Part shown: positions 42,343 to 52,694 of the stretch, piece after piece
Position numbering within the stretch: the first letter of the stretch is position 1
Layout of the letters: each line of letters opens with the position of its first letter
Source: Neurospora intermedia
Taxonomy: Eukaryota; Ascomycota; Sordariomycetes; Sordariales; Sordariaceae
DNA length: 64,000 nt
Reading direction: 5' to 3'
Assembly: GCA_037102815.1 (NCBI GenBank)
Contig: BTPP01000005.1
Coordinates: forward strand, 3,224,001 to 3,288,000
The notes under the pieces: generated by a model
What the model was told of the DNA's origin: nothing
What the model saw: only the letters and a program-made list of their open reading frames with translations
Databases searched by the model: none
Program-made: the position numbers and the translations under genes

Positions 42343-44631
42343 TTACCATTTCCCTCTTCTTGATCCGTTGATGAGCAGCGAAGACAGAAAGTCCGCCATG
42401 AATAGCTCGTCCTTGTCACTGAGCTCCCAGCGGGCCCTGAGTTGGTCGTAGACTTCGACGACTCTGTCGCCGTTTGTGCATCGCATGAATGCGCGCAGGA
42501 CCCAAATGGCCAGCCAGGTCTTGATCTCTATGCCTGGCCGGTCGACACCCCATTCCTTCTTTTGTTGGCACTCCTCCTCTTCGAAGGGGAGTTCGGCTTC
42601 GTCGTCGTAAATATCAGGATGGTGTTCCTCCTGGATATGATCTTGCTGGACCTGAACTGGCTCATAAAATTGGGTTTCTTGAGCTTGATCATCAGTAAAC
42701 ACTTCCTCATCAACTGGTGGAGGGGCCGAGTCATGAATAAGTGTCCGTCCAGCGTCTACGGCTTCTAGCAGGGCCGAATAGATTGATTCTAACCGCCTCG
42801 CGCTCCATGCTGAAGTTGCGTAACCTCCATGACGGTCGAAAGCTCTGAACAAAACCTTAAAGATGGAGCCGTGAACAGGGATATCAAACAGCTTCATCTC
42901 GTCGATGTACTTGGCCACGCGGGAGAGATCTCCGCACCGAACGCCGTAGTATTTGACCAGAATGCTATACGTCCGAAGGTTCGGATGCATTGGTACCATC
43001 TCTTGGAAGCTGTGTTGCAACTCGGGAGCTTTCTTTGCAACCCGGGCCATCATCTTCAGCGCCTGGGTGATGGCACGATCACTGGCATAGCTCCGGGTTG
43101 GGAATGACACCTCCGACCACTTCGCGATAGAAGCCACCATGCGAGCATAAATACGCTCGGCCGCTGCTTCCTCGCCCGATCGCAACAGTCCAGATATGAC
43201 GGCGTTGAGGACAACCGTGTCAATCATCTCGCCGGCCTCAACCATCTCCCGAAACGCGGCGCGCAGTCCACCAGTCTCCCTCTTGAGCCCAAAGAAATGG
43301 ATCAAGCTTACGTGGTGATAGCGGTTGAAATAGTGCCCACGACTGACCATTTCTTGGTAAATCATTTCAGCGAGAGTGAAGTTGCCAGCCTTCGAGGCCA
43401 CGTCAAACAAAATGTTGAAGGTTACCTCGGTCGCCTTGATGCCAGCGTCGACTTCCATCTCGCGCCACAGTCTCATGGCAGACTGCGCCTGGGTTTCGGT
43501 GACAGTGCCAACATATCGGCTGGCGAAAGAGATGGCGCAATTCCACTCTCCTGCCGTCAAGGGCATGCTGCAGTTCCTCACATCCGCTATGACGGCGAAG
43601 TACCGCAGCATGGACTTGGAGTTTCTCCGCTGAGGCTGCCCTAATGCTTTTAGGAGCTGATGTCGCAACCGACCATTGATGTAGGGCATGCGCGGTTCCG
43701 GCAGTTGTTGGTAGAGGTCGTAGATCGTGTCGAGGTCAACCTTGTGTGGAGTGCGCAGCCGCACGAGTACAGCAAACCTGAGATCGCTCAGTGTGTGTTG
43801 GCCATATTCGTCCAGTCCAACCACTTCGTCCGGGCCTGGATACTCGTAGTCATCTTCATTTTGTACAAAGGTGAACCGGGGCCTGTCAGCGGGCGCATAA
43901 TTATGCATGTAAGGATCGCGAATGAACTTGAGGTAGTCTTCGACCGTTCCATCTAGATCATGATAGGGATCTACCAGTTCAAGCAGCTCTTCTTTGGTGA
44001 GATGACCGAGCTTCGCACTGTGGGATTCGGGCAGCTCTTGTGATTGTGGGTTTGCGCCCGAGTGGGACTCGGTCGACAGATCGTCGTATAGCGCGGATGG
44101 GGCCGAGAAGACGGAGTCGGCGGGCTTCTGATCGGCACTGGGTTCGGGGGCAGCTTCAGCAACGGGCTCAGGGACCGGGGCTGCCGCCGCCGCCGCCGCC
44201 GCCGCCGTGTGGCTACGCTTTTGGGGAGCAGAGACCGAATGGCGGAAGAAATTGGAGTCGAGTGCTCGTCTGCTGTTCGTGCCGGACAGACTGGTGGGAG
44301 TCGCTCGCAGGGATGGGGTGGTCAGTAGCGGGCAGCCGGTGGAGCCGCCTATGGGTCTTCTCGCGACCCCATCGACAAGGCCACCACTTTGTGAGCTCCA
44401 GCTGCCGCGGAAGCACCGTCGTTGTTGTACTGGGCCGAGGCCTGCTGTCGCAACCTGTCTTCTTCGTCCGCTGCCTTGGTCACCGAGCTGGATGGATGCT
44501 GTGGTTTGCGACACGGAACTGGTGGCAGCAATTGCGGTTGCGGAGGCGGCAATGGCGGACCAATTCCACGACGGACGATGCAAGAAGATGGTGCCGCATA
44601 TCGACCCTTCAAATCGGCTGGAGACTTTCAT
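42343..44631 (-). CDS. Pentatricopeptide-repeat-like protein, probably mitochondrial
   Basis: One exon, 762 residues from ATG 44631. The frame stays open upstream to a GTG but has no other ATG. The N-terminus has an Arg/Ser/Ala composition with few acids, like a mitochondrial presequence, followed by a Pro/Ala-rich segment with nine Ala (GCC repeat 44183-44206). From about residue 330 come degenerate helical pairs of PPR type, such as VTFNILFDVASKAGNFTLAEMIYQEM and TVVLNAVISGLLRSGEEAAAERIY, where 35-residue spacing is visible. The C-terminal part includes an acidic loop and KTWLAIWVLRAFM. Fungal PPR proteins bind organellar RNA and support its maturation or translation; the target here is unknown. 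A 7-codon uORF overlaps the start. Confidence 0.85.
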   Translation of the reverse strand: MKVSSRFEGSICGTIFLHRPSWNWSAIAASATAIAATSSVSQTTASIQLGDQGSGRRRQVATAGLGPVQQRRCFRGSWSSQSGGLVDGVARRPIGGSTGCPLLTTPSLRATPTSLSGTNSRRALDSNFFRHSVSAPQKRSHTAAAAAAAAAPVPEPVAEAAPEPSADQKPADSVFSAPSALYDDLSTESHSGANPQSQELPESHSAKLGHLTKEELLELVDPYHDLDGTVEDYLKFIRDPYMHNYAPADRPRFTFVQNEDDYEYPGPDEVVGLDEYGQHTLSDLRFAVLVRLRTPHKVDLDTIYDLYQQLPEPRMPYINGRLRHQLLKALGQPQRRNSKSMLRYFAVIADVRNCSMPLTAGEWNCAISFASRYVGTVTETQAQSAMRLWREMEVDAGIKATEVTFNILFDVASKAGNFTLAEMIYQEMVSRGHYFNRYHHVSLIHFFGLKRETGGLRAAFREMVEAGEMIDTVVLNAVISGLLRSGEEAAAERIYARMVASIAKWSEVSFPTRSYASDRAITQALKMMARVAKKAPELQHSFQEMVPMHPNLRTYSILVKYYGVRCGDLSRVAKYIDEMKLFDIPVHGSIFKVLFRAFDRHGGYATSAWSARRLESIYSALLEAVDAGRTLIHDSAPPPVDEEVFTDDQAQETQFYEPVQVQQDHIQEEHHPDIYDDEAELPFEEEECQQKKEWGVDRPGIEIKTWLAIWVLRAFMRCTNGDRVVEVYDQLRARWELSDKDELFMADFLSSLLINGSRRGKW
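44183..44206 (-). repeat. (GCC)8 run coding poly-Ala in the PPR gene
   Basis: Eight GCC units on the plus strand; on the minus strand the repeat lies in the frame of the protein and contributes to its nine-Ala run. Confidence 0.85.
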
Positions 44632-44651
44632 GAGCTGCCGCCGTCCAACAT
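44628..44651 (-). promoter_or_regulatory. Seven-codon uORF whose stop overlaps the PPR start (ATGA)
   Basis: The uORF encodes MLDGGSS and ends in TGA. Its T and G are the second and third bases of the main ATG, so stop and start share ATGA. It is the nearest upstream ATG. This arrangement permits termination followed by re-initiation and so low or regulated translation of the main protein. It holds only if the transcript starts upstream of 44651. Confidence 0.6.
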
Positions 44652-45583
44652 GATGGCCTGCCCATTCAGCCAACCCCTTCTTGCCTGTTCCCCGCGAGTG
44701 TCGGCCGCAATTCGATGAAGAAGAGCTCAGAGAAAACGCAATCACAAGCTGCTGGCTGCTGCGCACTCGATTGGCACTCGATGCGATCGCGGTTACTGGC
44801 GAATTGGATCGTAATCAGGTCGATGTGGTCAGGGCGTCAGATTCGTGGAGGGCGGGGAAGTATGGGGAGAATGGGGAGAAACTCGAGTCATGAAGTGAGG
44901 AGGGATGTGGCAGGAAACTGGGGTCGGGTGAGCGACGCGATGAATGAGAAAAAGTTGGGGTAGGGTAGTGGTGTAGTGTACATGGACGAGGCACAGCTCC
45001 AGGTACCTTGCCGTGAGCACACCCCACCCCTGCCTCTACGAAAGAGGGGAAGCTGGAATGGGGTCCAGTCTCGGCCGGGCTCCCGACCTCCACTTCTGTT
45101 ATCGATAAGCACTTAGCTATGTAGGTACCTTCCTTTGGTCGCTTAATGGCGGGGCGGGGAACATTTTTTTTTGCCGGCACGTCCTTCCAATTGCTCGCTC
45201 GCTTGCGGCAGGCAGGACAGCAGGTCGCGCGGGTTGCCGGCAACAAGGTCGTGTCGGATCGTGCCTGTCTCCAAAAAGGCACAGCTCCACTTTGGACAAA
45301 GCTAAGCAAATAGCGATAACGATAGGTTTGGCGGGTGAGGGAATCCATTGTACCTACGCAGCGCAGCGCAGTGTATTATCATTACCTTACACAGGTATAC
45401 ACACCCCGTAACCTCGTAGTCTAGCCTTGCCTTTGCCTTGGGAGGGAATCTTGAGGGACGAAAGGACCGCCGAATCCGCCAATGGTCCTCTGATCTCAGC
45501 CAACACCACCGCTGCCGTCGATTATCGCCAGTAATTCCCTCCATAACCTAACACCCAAACGCCGCCAGCGACGACCGGACAAG
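44632..45583. other. Divergent promoter region, PPR and mS23 genes
   Basis: 950 bases between two 5' ends, both of genes for mitochondrial proteins. A shared bidirectional promoter is possible. Apart from the uORF nothing is recognised. Confidence 0.5.
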
Positions 45584-46397
45584 ATGGGCAAGGGGCGCAT
45601 CTTCCAGGCCGCAAAGGTCTACCAGAGGGCCAGCGAGGCTGCTGCTACCAACATCGTCTCTGGCCTGCCACCACGGAACCCACCACTGTGGCTCAAGGCC
45701 ATTGAGTCCATCCCTCCCGCTGAGATCAACACCAGGCCGTATCCGATCCAGCACTCTCCGCCGAACCCGCGAGCGCGCAAGCCACGCAACCTCTTTAGGC
45801 CCACCAAGATCGTCTATCCTGAAGATGAGTTGCGCCGCGACTTCTACCGCGACCACCCTTGGGAGTTGGCCAGGCCTAGGATGATTATCGAGCTGGATGG
45901 CAAGGACGCCCGTTTCCTTGACTGGTCCAAGGGCCTCAGGCAACGCGGCATCCCCTTGTCCGGCGAGAGGTACGTTGTTGGATGAGCGCATTGCACATGG
46001 CGCAAAAGCCCGGCGGACAGGCATGGAAATTGGATGCTAACCCAACATTGCACACTACAGTGTCGTTCAACGTCAGCTCTGGCTTATGGAGAATCAGGGC
46101 ATGACCAAGCAGGAAGCCTACGACAAGGCGCGCCACGAGTTCTACAAGTTGAGGCAGTTGGAACAGATGGAGCGCAGGATAGCCGTCGAGGAGGCCCGCA
46201 TGGTTGGTGGCTACTTTGGCAAGGACCTTCTGACGGTCGGCATGGAGCTCGAGAACAAGACGTATGAGAGCTGGAAGAAGTGGGCTACGACCGAGATCGC
46301 CCGCCAGGAATCTGCCAGGGCTTCCATGTACACCAATGTCGTCGACAACTCTGCGCTCGAGGAATCTGAGGAGGATGAGCTGCTCGCGCAGAATTAA
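45584..46397 (+). CDS. rsm25: Mitochondrial small-subunit ribosomal protein mS23 (Rsm25)
   Basis: Two exons, 45584-45969 and 46061-46397, give 240 residues; the intron starts GTACGT, has GCTAAC and ends TACAG (phase 2). The N-terminus [18 protein letters not shown] and the block [27 protein letters not shown] are hallmarks of fungal mS23/Rsm25. A C-terminal helix-rich part follows ([29 protein letters not shown]) and an acidic end. The protein is a structural part of the mitochondrial ribosome small subunit; no cleavable presequence is evident, as is usual for this family. Length is normal. Confidence 0.94.
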
Positions 46398-46578
46398 GGC
46401 AACGAGTTGGAGTAAAAAGGGAGGGAAGGAGTGGTGTAGCGTGGCTGATACCCATCCGTGTCGGGGAAAGACGATGCCGGCCCACTCGTGCAAAAGTGTA
46501 AGAATATCACGTCTCTTTGTACATATAGAGAGGGCAAGAGACTTTGTACAAGTACATGTGATTCAGGTGCCTGGTCGC
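46398..46578. other. Convergent 3' gap, rsm25 and alg-14
   Basis: Only 181 bases between the stops; 3' UTRs likely overlap. Confidence 0.6.
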
Positions 46579-47592
46579 CTATCTTTGAAGAAAGCCGGCA
46601 GACACCGGCCCGATATACTGACTACCCTTGAATATCCTCGCCAGACTCTCGTGCTGCACACCGACAACGTCAGCAATGCCCGTCTTTAGAAACAACTTCC
46701 CCGTCAGACTCATCGTCTTGGACCTGGCCCAGGTCTCGATGTACACCATCTTGGCCCTGTTTTCGGGCACGAGGTAGAATATCTTGAGCAAGTGGGCCAC
46801 CAAACACACAATAAAGCCGTTGGCAGGCCCATTGGTAACAATCACATGCGGGTATCTGAATCCCTTTCCATGATCCGTTGTCGACCGTGGGTTGGGCATC
46901 CGTGTGAGGGCATTGGCGGCATGAAGGGCGGATATGAGGCAGGTAAAGGGTGCCGTATAGAGCGGTTGATGGACCTTGCGCGCACGGCGGATCAAGAAGA
47001 TATCAGAGGTGCCTGCTCGAGCATCTTCTCCGGGATAGGCGTCTTTGATAGTCGCTTCCAGAAGGCGGGCCTTGGCGAGAGAGGAAGTGTCTCCGATGGA
47101 GATGATGTACCGCCGGTGGATGTTTGCCTGGCCGCGAAATGACTGCCTGATGGTCTCGATCATCTCAGCAGTGTGTCCGCCAGAGCCAAGTATATATGTG
47201 AAGTAAACAGCAGGAAGAGAGGTGGTGTTGGGAACTTGTGTGCCAGCGGCATTGGTTTGGAACGTATTGCTGGGGACGAGCCAGCTGCCACCTGGCTTTT
47301 GGCGCCGCCGTATCATTTCAAAATGCCGGTAGACAATGAAGGTACCAAGCACTATCCCGACGGTGATGACGAGGGAGATGAGCCATGGCCATGATAGACA
47401 AGAGAGGACAAGCCCAGCTGCGGTGGAGGATGCAGCACCCGCAACAAAGGCGGCTGCTGTCAAGTTGATGCCGTTCACAGTCTCAACATCTAAACGAGAG
47501 TAGGTCTCAGCTCTGGTGTCGGGTTTTAGCTCTTGATCATTGCGCGATTCTTCCTTGCCCGTCAGAACGGACGCTGAAGTAGTAGGGGCCAT
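46579..47592 (-). CDS. alg-14: Alg14, membrane subunit of UDP-GlcNAc transferase
   Basis: One exon, 337 residues, ATG 47592. An N-terminal extension (1-45) precedes hydrophobic stretches at about 45-90 that anchor the protein in the ER membrane. The conserved cytosolic part begins YFTYILGSGGHTAEMIETI, then RRYIISIGDTSSLAKA, FLIRRARKVHQPLYTAP, YPHVIVTNGPANGFIVCLVA and VYIETWARSKTMSLTGKLF, and ends GPVSAGFLQR. These are the Alg14 signatures. With Alg13 it adds the second GlcNAc to the dolichol-linked N-glycan precursor on the cytosolic ER face. The N-terminal hydrophobic region appears to hold two segments. No break is seen. Confidence 0.95.
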   Translation of the reverse strand: MAPTTSASVLTGKEESRNDQELKPDTRAETYSRLDVETVNGINLTAAAFVAGAASSTAAGLVLSCLSWPWLISLVITVGIVLGTFIVYRHFEMIRRRQKPGGSWLVPSNTFQTNAAGTQVPNTTSLPAVYFTYILGSGGHTAEMIETIRQSFRGQANIHRRYIISIGDTSSLAKARLLEATIKDAYPGEDARAGTSDIFLIRRARKVHQPLYTAPFTCLISALHAANALTRMPNPRSTTDHGKGFRYPHVIVTNGPANGFIVCLVAHLLKIFYLVPENRAKMVYIETWARSKTMSLTGKLFLKTGIADVVGVQHESLARIFKGSQYIGPVSAGFLQR

Positions 47593-48635
47593 TCTGGAAA
47601 GCCCGAGGTTTCTTCAAAAGTCTATTGATATAATTAGTTTCACATTCTTTGAATATGGAGTCTGGGTACTTGATGTTGTCACCTCGTCGAATCTTCTTAA
47701 CGTGTTTTGCTTGAAGGTGTCCTGAGTCACGCCTTTCGAAATAAAGGGGCTAATAAACAATCACAAAAGGGGCACATCCAATTGGTGTAGGAAGGAGAGG
47801 CAGTGTTTTGCCCGAATTCACAGCTTTGGTGCCGTCTGGAGGTGAACATGTAGACTTGCTCATATAAGCCCCATACCGACTTGACACATGTGTCTCCAGG
47901 CTAATGGGTGTTTTAGATCTGGCAAGATTTCAAGCTTGATATATGACACCAAGATCAAAGGCTTTCAAGTCGTAGAGGCAGGCATGTGGAAAGATGACAG
48001 TGAGCAAAAGGCGACGGAAGTGCGCCGGTTTCTGGAGTGTACATATACGTATGAGCCGGTGCATGTCACTTTACGGGGCACGACAATGAATGACGGGAAG
48101 CTTGGGCCAAATTGAAACCCCTGAAAGAGAGACCTGGAGAACACACGCACCCCTGGACGGGAATGACGACGGTGGCCCCACTGGTGACTGCGGCTTGGGC
48201 GCATTTGGCGGCCCAGGCCGCTAAAAAGTTGATCGACCGCCTGGCAGAAAGCGGGAAGTTGGGAACCGCATGGATGCTTGTTGTCAACGGAACCTCAAGA
48301 GAGAGAGAGCTCCTCCTCAGTAGAGGTACCTCTAACCCCAAAGTCCCATGTCGCTTCAGTTCCATCTTCACATTCCATCCGTCCTGAATGTAAACCACTA
48401 CCCTTCACCACCAAGACGACCTTCAATCGAGCAATCACCTATAATCCGAGGCACCATTTCACGGCAAATTGAGTTCTCGGTTCCGAATACCTGCGATTAT
48501 CTTCAGCGGTTGGGGACATATTTGAAGGAAGCTTCTGCCCGTGTCGCAGAGAAAGGGAAGACATTGCGCGCCGCTGTCTGAAAACCGAACACATTCTGCA
48601 ATGGGCATCGCGTGAACGCGCAACCACTTGAAGAA
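47593..48635. other. Divergent promoter region, alg-14 and Ima1 genes
   Basis: One kilobase between two 5' ends. A five-codon uORF (ATG 48601 to TGA 48615) ends 20 nt before the Ima1 start. No gene is otherwise seen. Confidence 0.5.
48601..48615 (+). promoter_or_regulatory. Minimal uORF before the Ima1 start
   Basis: ATG GGC ATC GCG TGA; four residues, stop 20 nt upstream of ATG 48636. Relevant only if the leader includes it. Confidence 0.4.
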
Positions 48636-50874
48636 ATGCCCAGACTGAATAGGACTCGATATCTAACGTGCTTCTATTGTGGCCGCAAGACCTCGACCCC
48701 ATGGAACAGCTCCATTCGCAACTTCGAATGCCGGAACTGCGACGCAACAAACTACCTTGATGGCGTACGTCTCCCTGCTGTCTTGAATCTATCCCGCTGA
48801 CCTGGCTGGCGCATATTGTACCTGTTTACTGACACCTTCTCTCTGCTCCGCTAGAACGGCGACATCACCGATCCTCCTGTAGCGACCGAGTACGAAGCAA
48901 GTCCTGCCAAGTTTGCCACGACGCGAGCAACTTCGCCCACCGTCGGTTCCTCGAGCGCCAGCGTCTTTTGCAACAAGTGTTTGGCCAACCAGGACAAGCT
49001 TCGAGCTGTTCTGGCCCAGTACCTCCCGGATCCCGACGATTCTGAATACGAAGAGCGATGTAGGAACATCTACAAGTTCCGACGTTTGCAAGAGCGCCTC
49101 TATCCTCAAATGTGCGCCGAATGCGAACCGCGCGTCCAGAAGAAACTAGGCGAAGCAGCTTACACGGCAAAAACCGATGTCTTACTCCGGATGATCGAGA
49201 GAAGCAACAAGCAGCGACAGCAAGTTACGGGATGGAGTTGGCTGAACGTCTTCGACTCGTTGGGGAGGTGGCTACGGACTGCTAGCTTGGTGCTTCAACT
49301 CCTTTGGCACCTCTCCATAATGCTCATGCTGTTCAAGGCGGCCATCGTGACGCGGTTGGGTGAAACGCCGAACCCGTGGACTCTGAGAGCCGTGAATACA
49401 TGCTTTTGGTTTTTCAACCTTCTCCCGTCAACCGACCGGCTAAGTGGTTGGAGTCTCACTACTGCGATCCTAAGCGTCTGGTGGAACCCACGGTATCCTC
49501 AGCTACACCGAGGCTTTACAAAACACATAACTGGGTTTCGAGCCTGGTACATGTATCAGGCCATTCTAGTCTTTATGCGATTTTGGGTCAGGAGGTTACC
49601 CATCTTAGCTGGCCCGGAGCAAGCAGAGCTGAATATGCCCGCAGCCGCGCATGTTTTTTGGGCCGGCTTTGCAATTCTTGTAAGCCATCTTGCTGGCCCC
49701 TTTATGGTCCAATCATGACTAACATTTGCTTCAGGTTCACCTCCTCGCTCCTCGTGCTATTCGTATTGACATGGCGCCCCTATTCGGGACCACCTCTAAA
49801 CCATCCGCACCACAAGGCGGATCTGTAACACAACCGTCTACATATAGGCCGACAACGGCGAATGCGGCAGCAGCAGCTACGGGCCCGAGACGATCAGGAA
49901 GAGCAGTGAAGCCATCGGCCCAATTACTTGCTGCGCGATCTTCATTCTCATCATCACTGCCACCGGCCCCAGCTCCAGCGCCAGCTCCGGCTCCGGTTGC
50001 GGCTCCAGCCCCGACACCGGATGAAAAACCAGACGAGATCAAGGTCATGGTTGACTTGCTGGACGAGATAGTCAATGGCCCATCTAGCCCAGCATCTCCA
50101 ACACCATCAATAGACCATTCACCATTCTTCGTGCCGCGGGTAGGAAGGTCTAATGTTCCGACCACCCCAGGGTCTCCATTCTCCCCAACACCACGCCGCT
50201 TTGGTACTGGTGCTAGCACTGGCACTGGCCCTTCCTTCTCGTCTCTTGGTCCAGCTGCCAACACAAGGTCAGCAACGGCTGCTTACACGCAGGAAATGGA
50301 CTGGACGCCTACTCAGTCACAGTACCGCGCCTTCCAAACCGTCGGCCAGCGAGAAAACCAAGGCTTTAACGAAGCTCCTACCGATGAGAACAAGGGACCT
50401 TTCTGGTATCGTGTACCACCAGCGCCAACAGCGCCCGCTCAGAGGTTAAATAACTACCTCACAAAACAACCACGCATCATCGCTCCCCGCCACACGGCAC
50501 CTCGGCCAGGCACAGGGATACCATCCTTCGGAAATACTGCGCTCGTCAATACTCCGCAGAAACAGATTCTCGGGAGGATCAATAACAACGACCACATGAC
50601 CATGACAATGAGGAGAGATTCTGGAGAGGATACGGGAATCGATCCCACCCCGGCACGGGTTGCTTTTGCGCCACCCAAGTTCTTTGTGCCTCCGCCGCAG
50701 AACGATCCCAGGAACTCGCTCTCCGAAATGCTAGGTCGCAGCTTTAGCCTGAGTCAGGAGGAGGAGGAGGAGCAGCGCGAGGCGGAGAGGGAGGAGGCTG
50801 AGAAGAAGAGTAGAGGTTGGTTAGGCGGTGGGTTGCTTACTTTTAGGTCGACGCCGGCGAAAAAGGACCAGTGA
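48636..50874 (+). CDS. ima1: Ima1-type inner nuclear membrane protein (Samp1/NET5 family)
   Basis: Three exons, 48636-48764, 48855-49679 and 49735-50874, give 697 residues; all joins are phase 0. The N-terminal Ima1 domain has four CxxC pairs: C12/C15, C32/C35 (FECRNCDATNYLDG), C82/C85 (VFCNKC) and C130/C133 (MCAEC), expected to bind zinc. Membrane spans follow near 175-200 (VLQLLWHLSIMLMLFKAAIV), 215-230, 275-295 and 305-325, the last crossing the exon 2-3 join (FWAGFAILVHLLAPRAIRI). The C-terminal half is disordered and rich in Pro, Ala and Thr, with an AP repeat and an acidic helix near the end. Fission yeast Ima1 and mammalian Samp1 sit in the inner nuclear membrane and link to heterochromatin and nuclear positioning. 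GTAAGC donor and GACTAAC branch support the last intron. Confidence 0.9.
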
Positions 50875-51587
50875 AGCTGGGATTTGGGTTGAGATTACCG
50901 AAATGAATAATTGTTAAGCATTGTCTGGTTGGTCCTGCATTGTGGAGTTGGGTTACTTGTTAGGCAATGGATGTTCTTTTGCATTTTGAAGAACATGGGA
51001 GTCTTTTGCATAACAATGGGCGTTTTGTACATGTGCATAGATACCAGCGGTATCATGGTCGTATATGAGGTGGGAAGCACGGGCTCGATACAGATAGAGA
51101 CCAACATAATGGATTCAAGAGGCGCGTGTGTTTCAGGATACCTTCTAGAACGGGGATCGGTGTTTGACATTGGGGTATTTGCGCGTGGTTCAGGTATAAA
51201 ATGCTCGCCCTTCTGTGAAAAATATACTTGACTTCCCTGAAGGATGGCTCATAAACTTGATTTTGGCCACTCTTCGAACGGCATACTCCCAAAGCAAACC
51301 GTTGTATTTCGCTCTTGGTCTCTCGTCAACCTCCGTCGTCCTCGAGTCGCTGTATTCTCAGAACGAGCAACCCATCTACCAAAAGTTACTACTCTATAAT
51401 GCCAGTTAGATCCCAATCATTCTTCCTCTACCAACTCCTGAACCCTCCCCCCAGCGAATCTATAGATAGACCAGGACATGATGCCAAACGCAACCACGAA
51501 CCGGCAGAAGTCCCACGCTCCGACCCAATGCGCCATCTCCATGAAGACATCCCCAATCCACCTCACCAGCGGATCCTGACCACTTCC
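50875..51587. other. Convergent 3' gap, Ima1 and Dsc3 genes
   Basis: About 710 bases between two stop codons. I see no gene; frames here are short and lack resemblance to any family. Confidence 0.5.
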
Positions 51588-52694
51588 CTACTGATCAGAC
51601 GAGAACACCCTCAACAGCCCGATCCCAAACCCAAACACCACTCCAAACGCAATAGAAACCCGCCATCGCTTCGACAGCATCCCCTCCTCCCTCAGCAACC
51701 AAGCAATGGCCCCCAAGGGAAACACAAACCCAATAAACATGCCCTTGACGAGCGTATCCACCATGCCATTGAACCCATCCGTTTCGGCACCTATTGGTTC
51801 CGGAACCAACCCGCTGCCGTCATCGCTTTCTACCATGCCCGGTCCGCCGACGCCACCGTGGTTGTTGTCTATCCAGGCGTCCTCCATGGATCGCAAAGTA
51901 TCAGGGGACGGCATGGTGTCGGGAGTAAAGCGCGAGGCTTGGATGGAGGTGAATTGTAGACGGAGCTGGTTCACTTCTGCAGGCGTAAAGCCCGCGGAGA
52001 GGAAGCGGTCAAAGCCACGGGGACGGTTGCGATCTGTTGTTGTCGTTGCTTGGCCGGCGGAGGCGTTGATCCGGGATCTGGATTCTCCTATTGACAAGGA
52101 GGAGGACGAGGGTTGAAGGCCGGTGGTGCGGCTGGTTTTCCCGCTGCCGGCACCAGAACCAGTACCCGAGAGGTTGGAATCGACGGATCCAACGGGGGCA
52201 GGTACAAACGTCGCGGCTGCTGCCTCGGTGGCTAATTCTTCGTCTGTGAGCTCGTCGCCTATACTGCAGTTCACGTACACACGTTGCTGCTGATGCTGAC
52301 GATCAACGGCTTTCCCCTTGCCCTTGGTGTCCATGACCATAGGCGGCGGCAGTGGCGGTCGGAGGACGGAGCTCACGATGGCGGTATCGGGAAGAATCTT
52401 GCCGGCGTGGATGAAGCGGAGGCGGCTCCGGGCCGCTTTGGTGGTTGTCTCATCTTTACTGTCTTTGCTGGAAGATAGGAGGCGCTCGCGGATGCGATGC
52501 TTAAGAGCGACGATGGTGGTGCGGTTGGGAGAGGGTATGTCGAGGTGGAGGTCAGGGAGGGAGGCGCTGAACCTGACTGTGAGGTGGAGGGATGGTGAAA
52601 ATGGTTTGTTTAATGACGAGGCTGTATTCACCCGGGGAACTGGTGGTCTGGAAGCTCGATTGGAGGGCGAGCTCTTTGCCCTGTCGTCACTCAT
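51588..52694 (-). CDS. dsc3: Dsc3, subunit of the Golgi Dsc E3 ubiquitin ligase
   Basis: One exon, 368 residues from ATG 52694; the frame stays open 48 codons upstream but without ATG. A ubiquitin-like domain occupies about 30-145 (LHLTVRFSASLPDLHLDIP, IVALKHRIRERLL, LRFIHAGKILPDTAIV and RVYVNCSIGDELT). A Ser/Gly/Thr linker precedes the conserved RGFDRFLSAGFTPAEVNQLR block, typical of this DUF2407 family. Two C-terminal membrane spans follow (LVKGMFIGFVFPLGAIAWLL and IAFGVVFGFGIGLLRVF). In fission yeast and Aspergillus the Dsc complex is needed to cleave the SREBP transcription factor under low oxygen; in budding yeast the homologous Tul1 complex does membrane protein quality control. Confidence 0.92.
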   Translation of the reverse strand: MSDDRAKSSPSNRASRPPVPRVNTASSLNKPFSPSLHLTVRFSASLPDLHLDIPSPNRTTIVALKHRIRERLLSSSKDSKDETTTKAARSRLRFIHAGKILPDTAIVSSVLRPPLPPPMVMDTKGKGKAVDRQHQQQRVYVNCSIGDELTDEELATEAAAATFVPAPVGSVDSNLSGTGSGAGSGKTSRTTGLQPSSSSLSIGESRSRINASAGQATTTTDRNRPRGFDRFLSAGFTPAEVNQLRLQFTSIQASRFTPDTMPSPDTLRSMEDAWIDNNHGGVGGPGMVESDDGSGLVPEPIGAETDGFNGMVDTLVKGMFIGFVFPLGAIAWLLREEGMLSKRWRVSIAFGVVFGFGIGLLRVFSSDQ

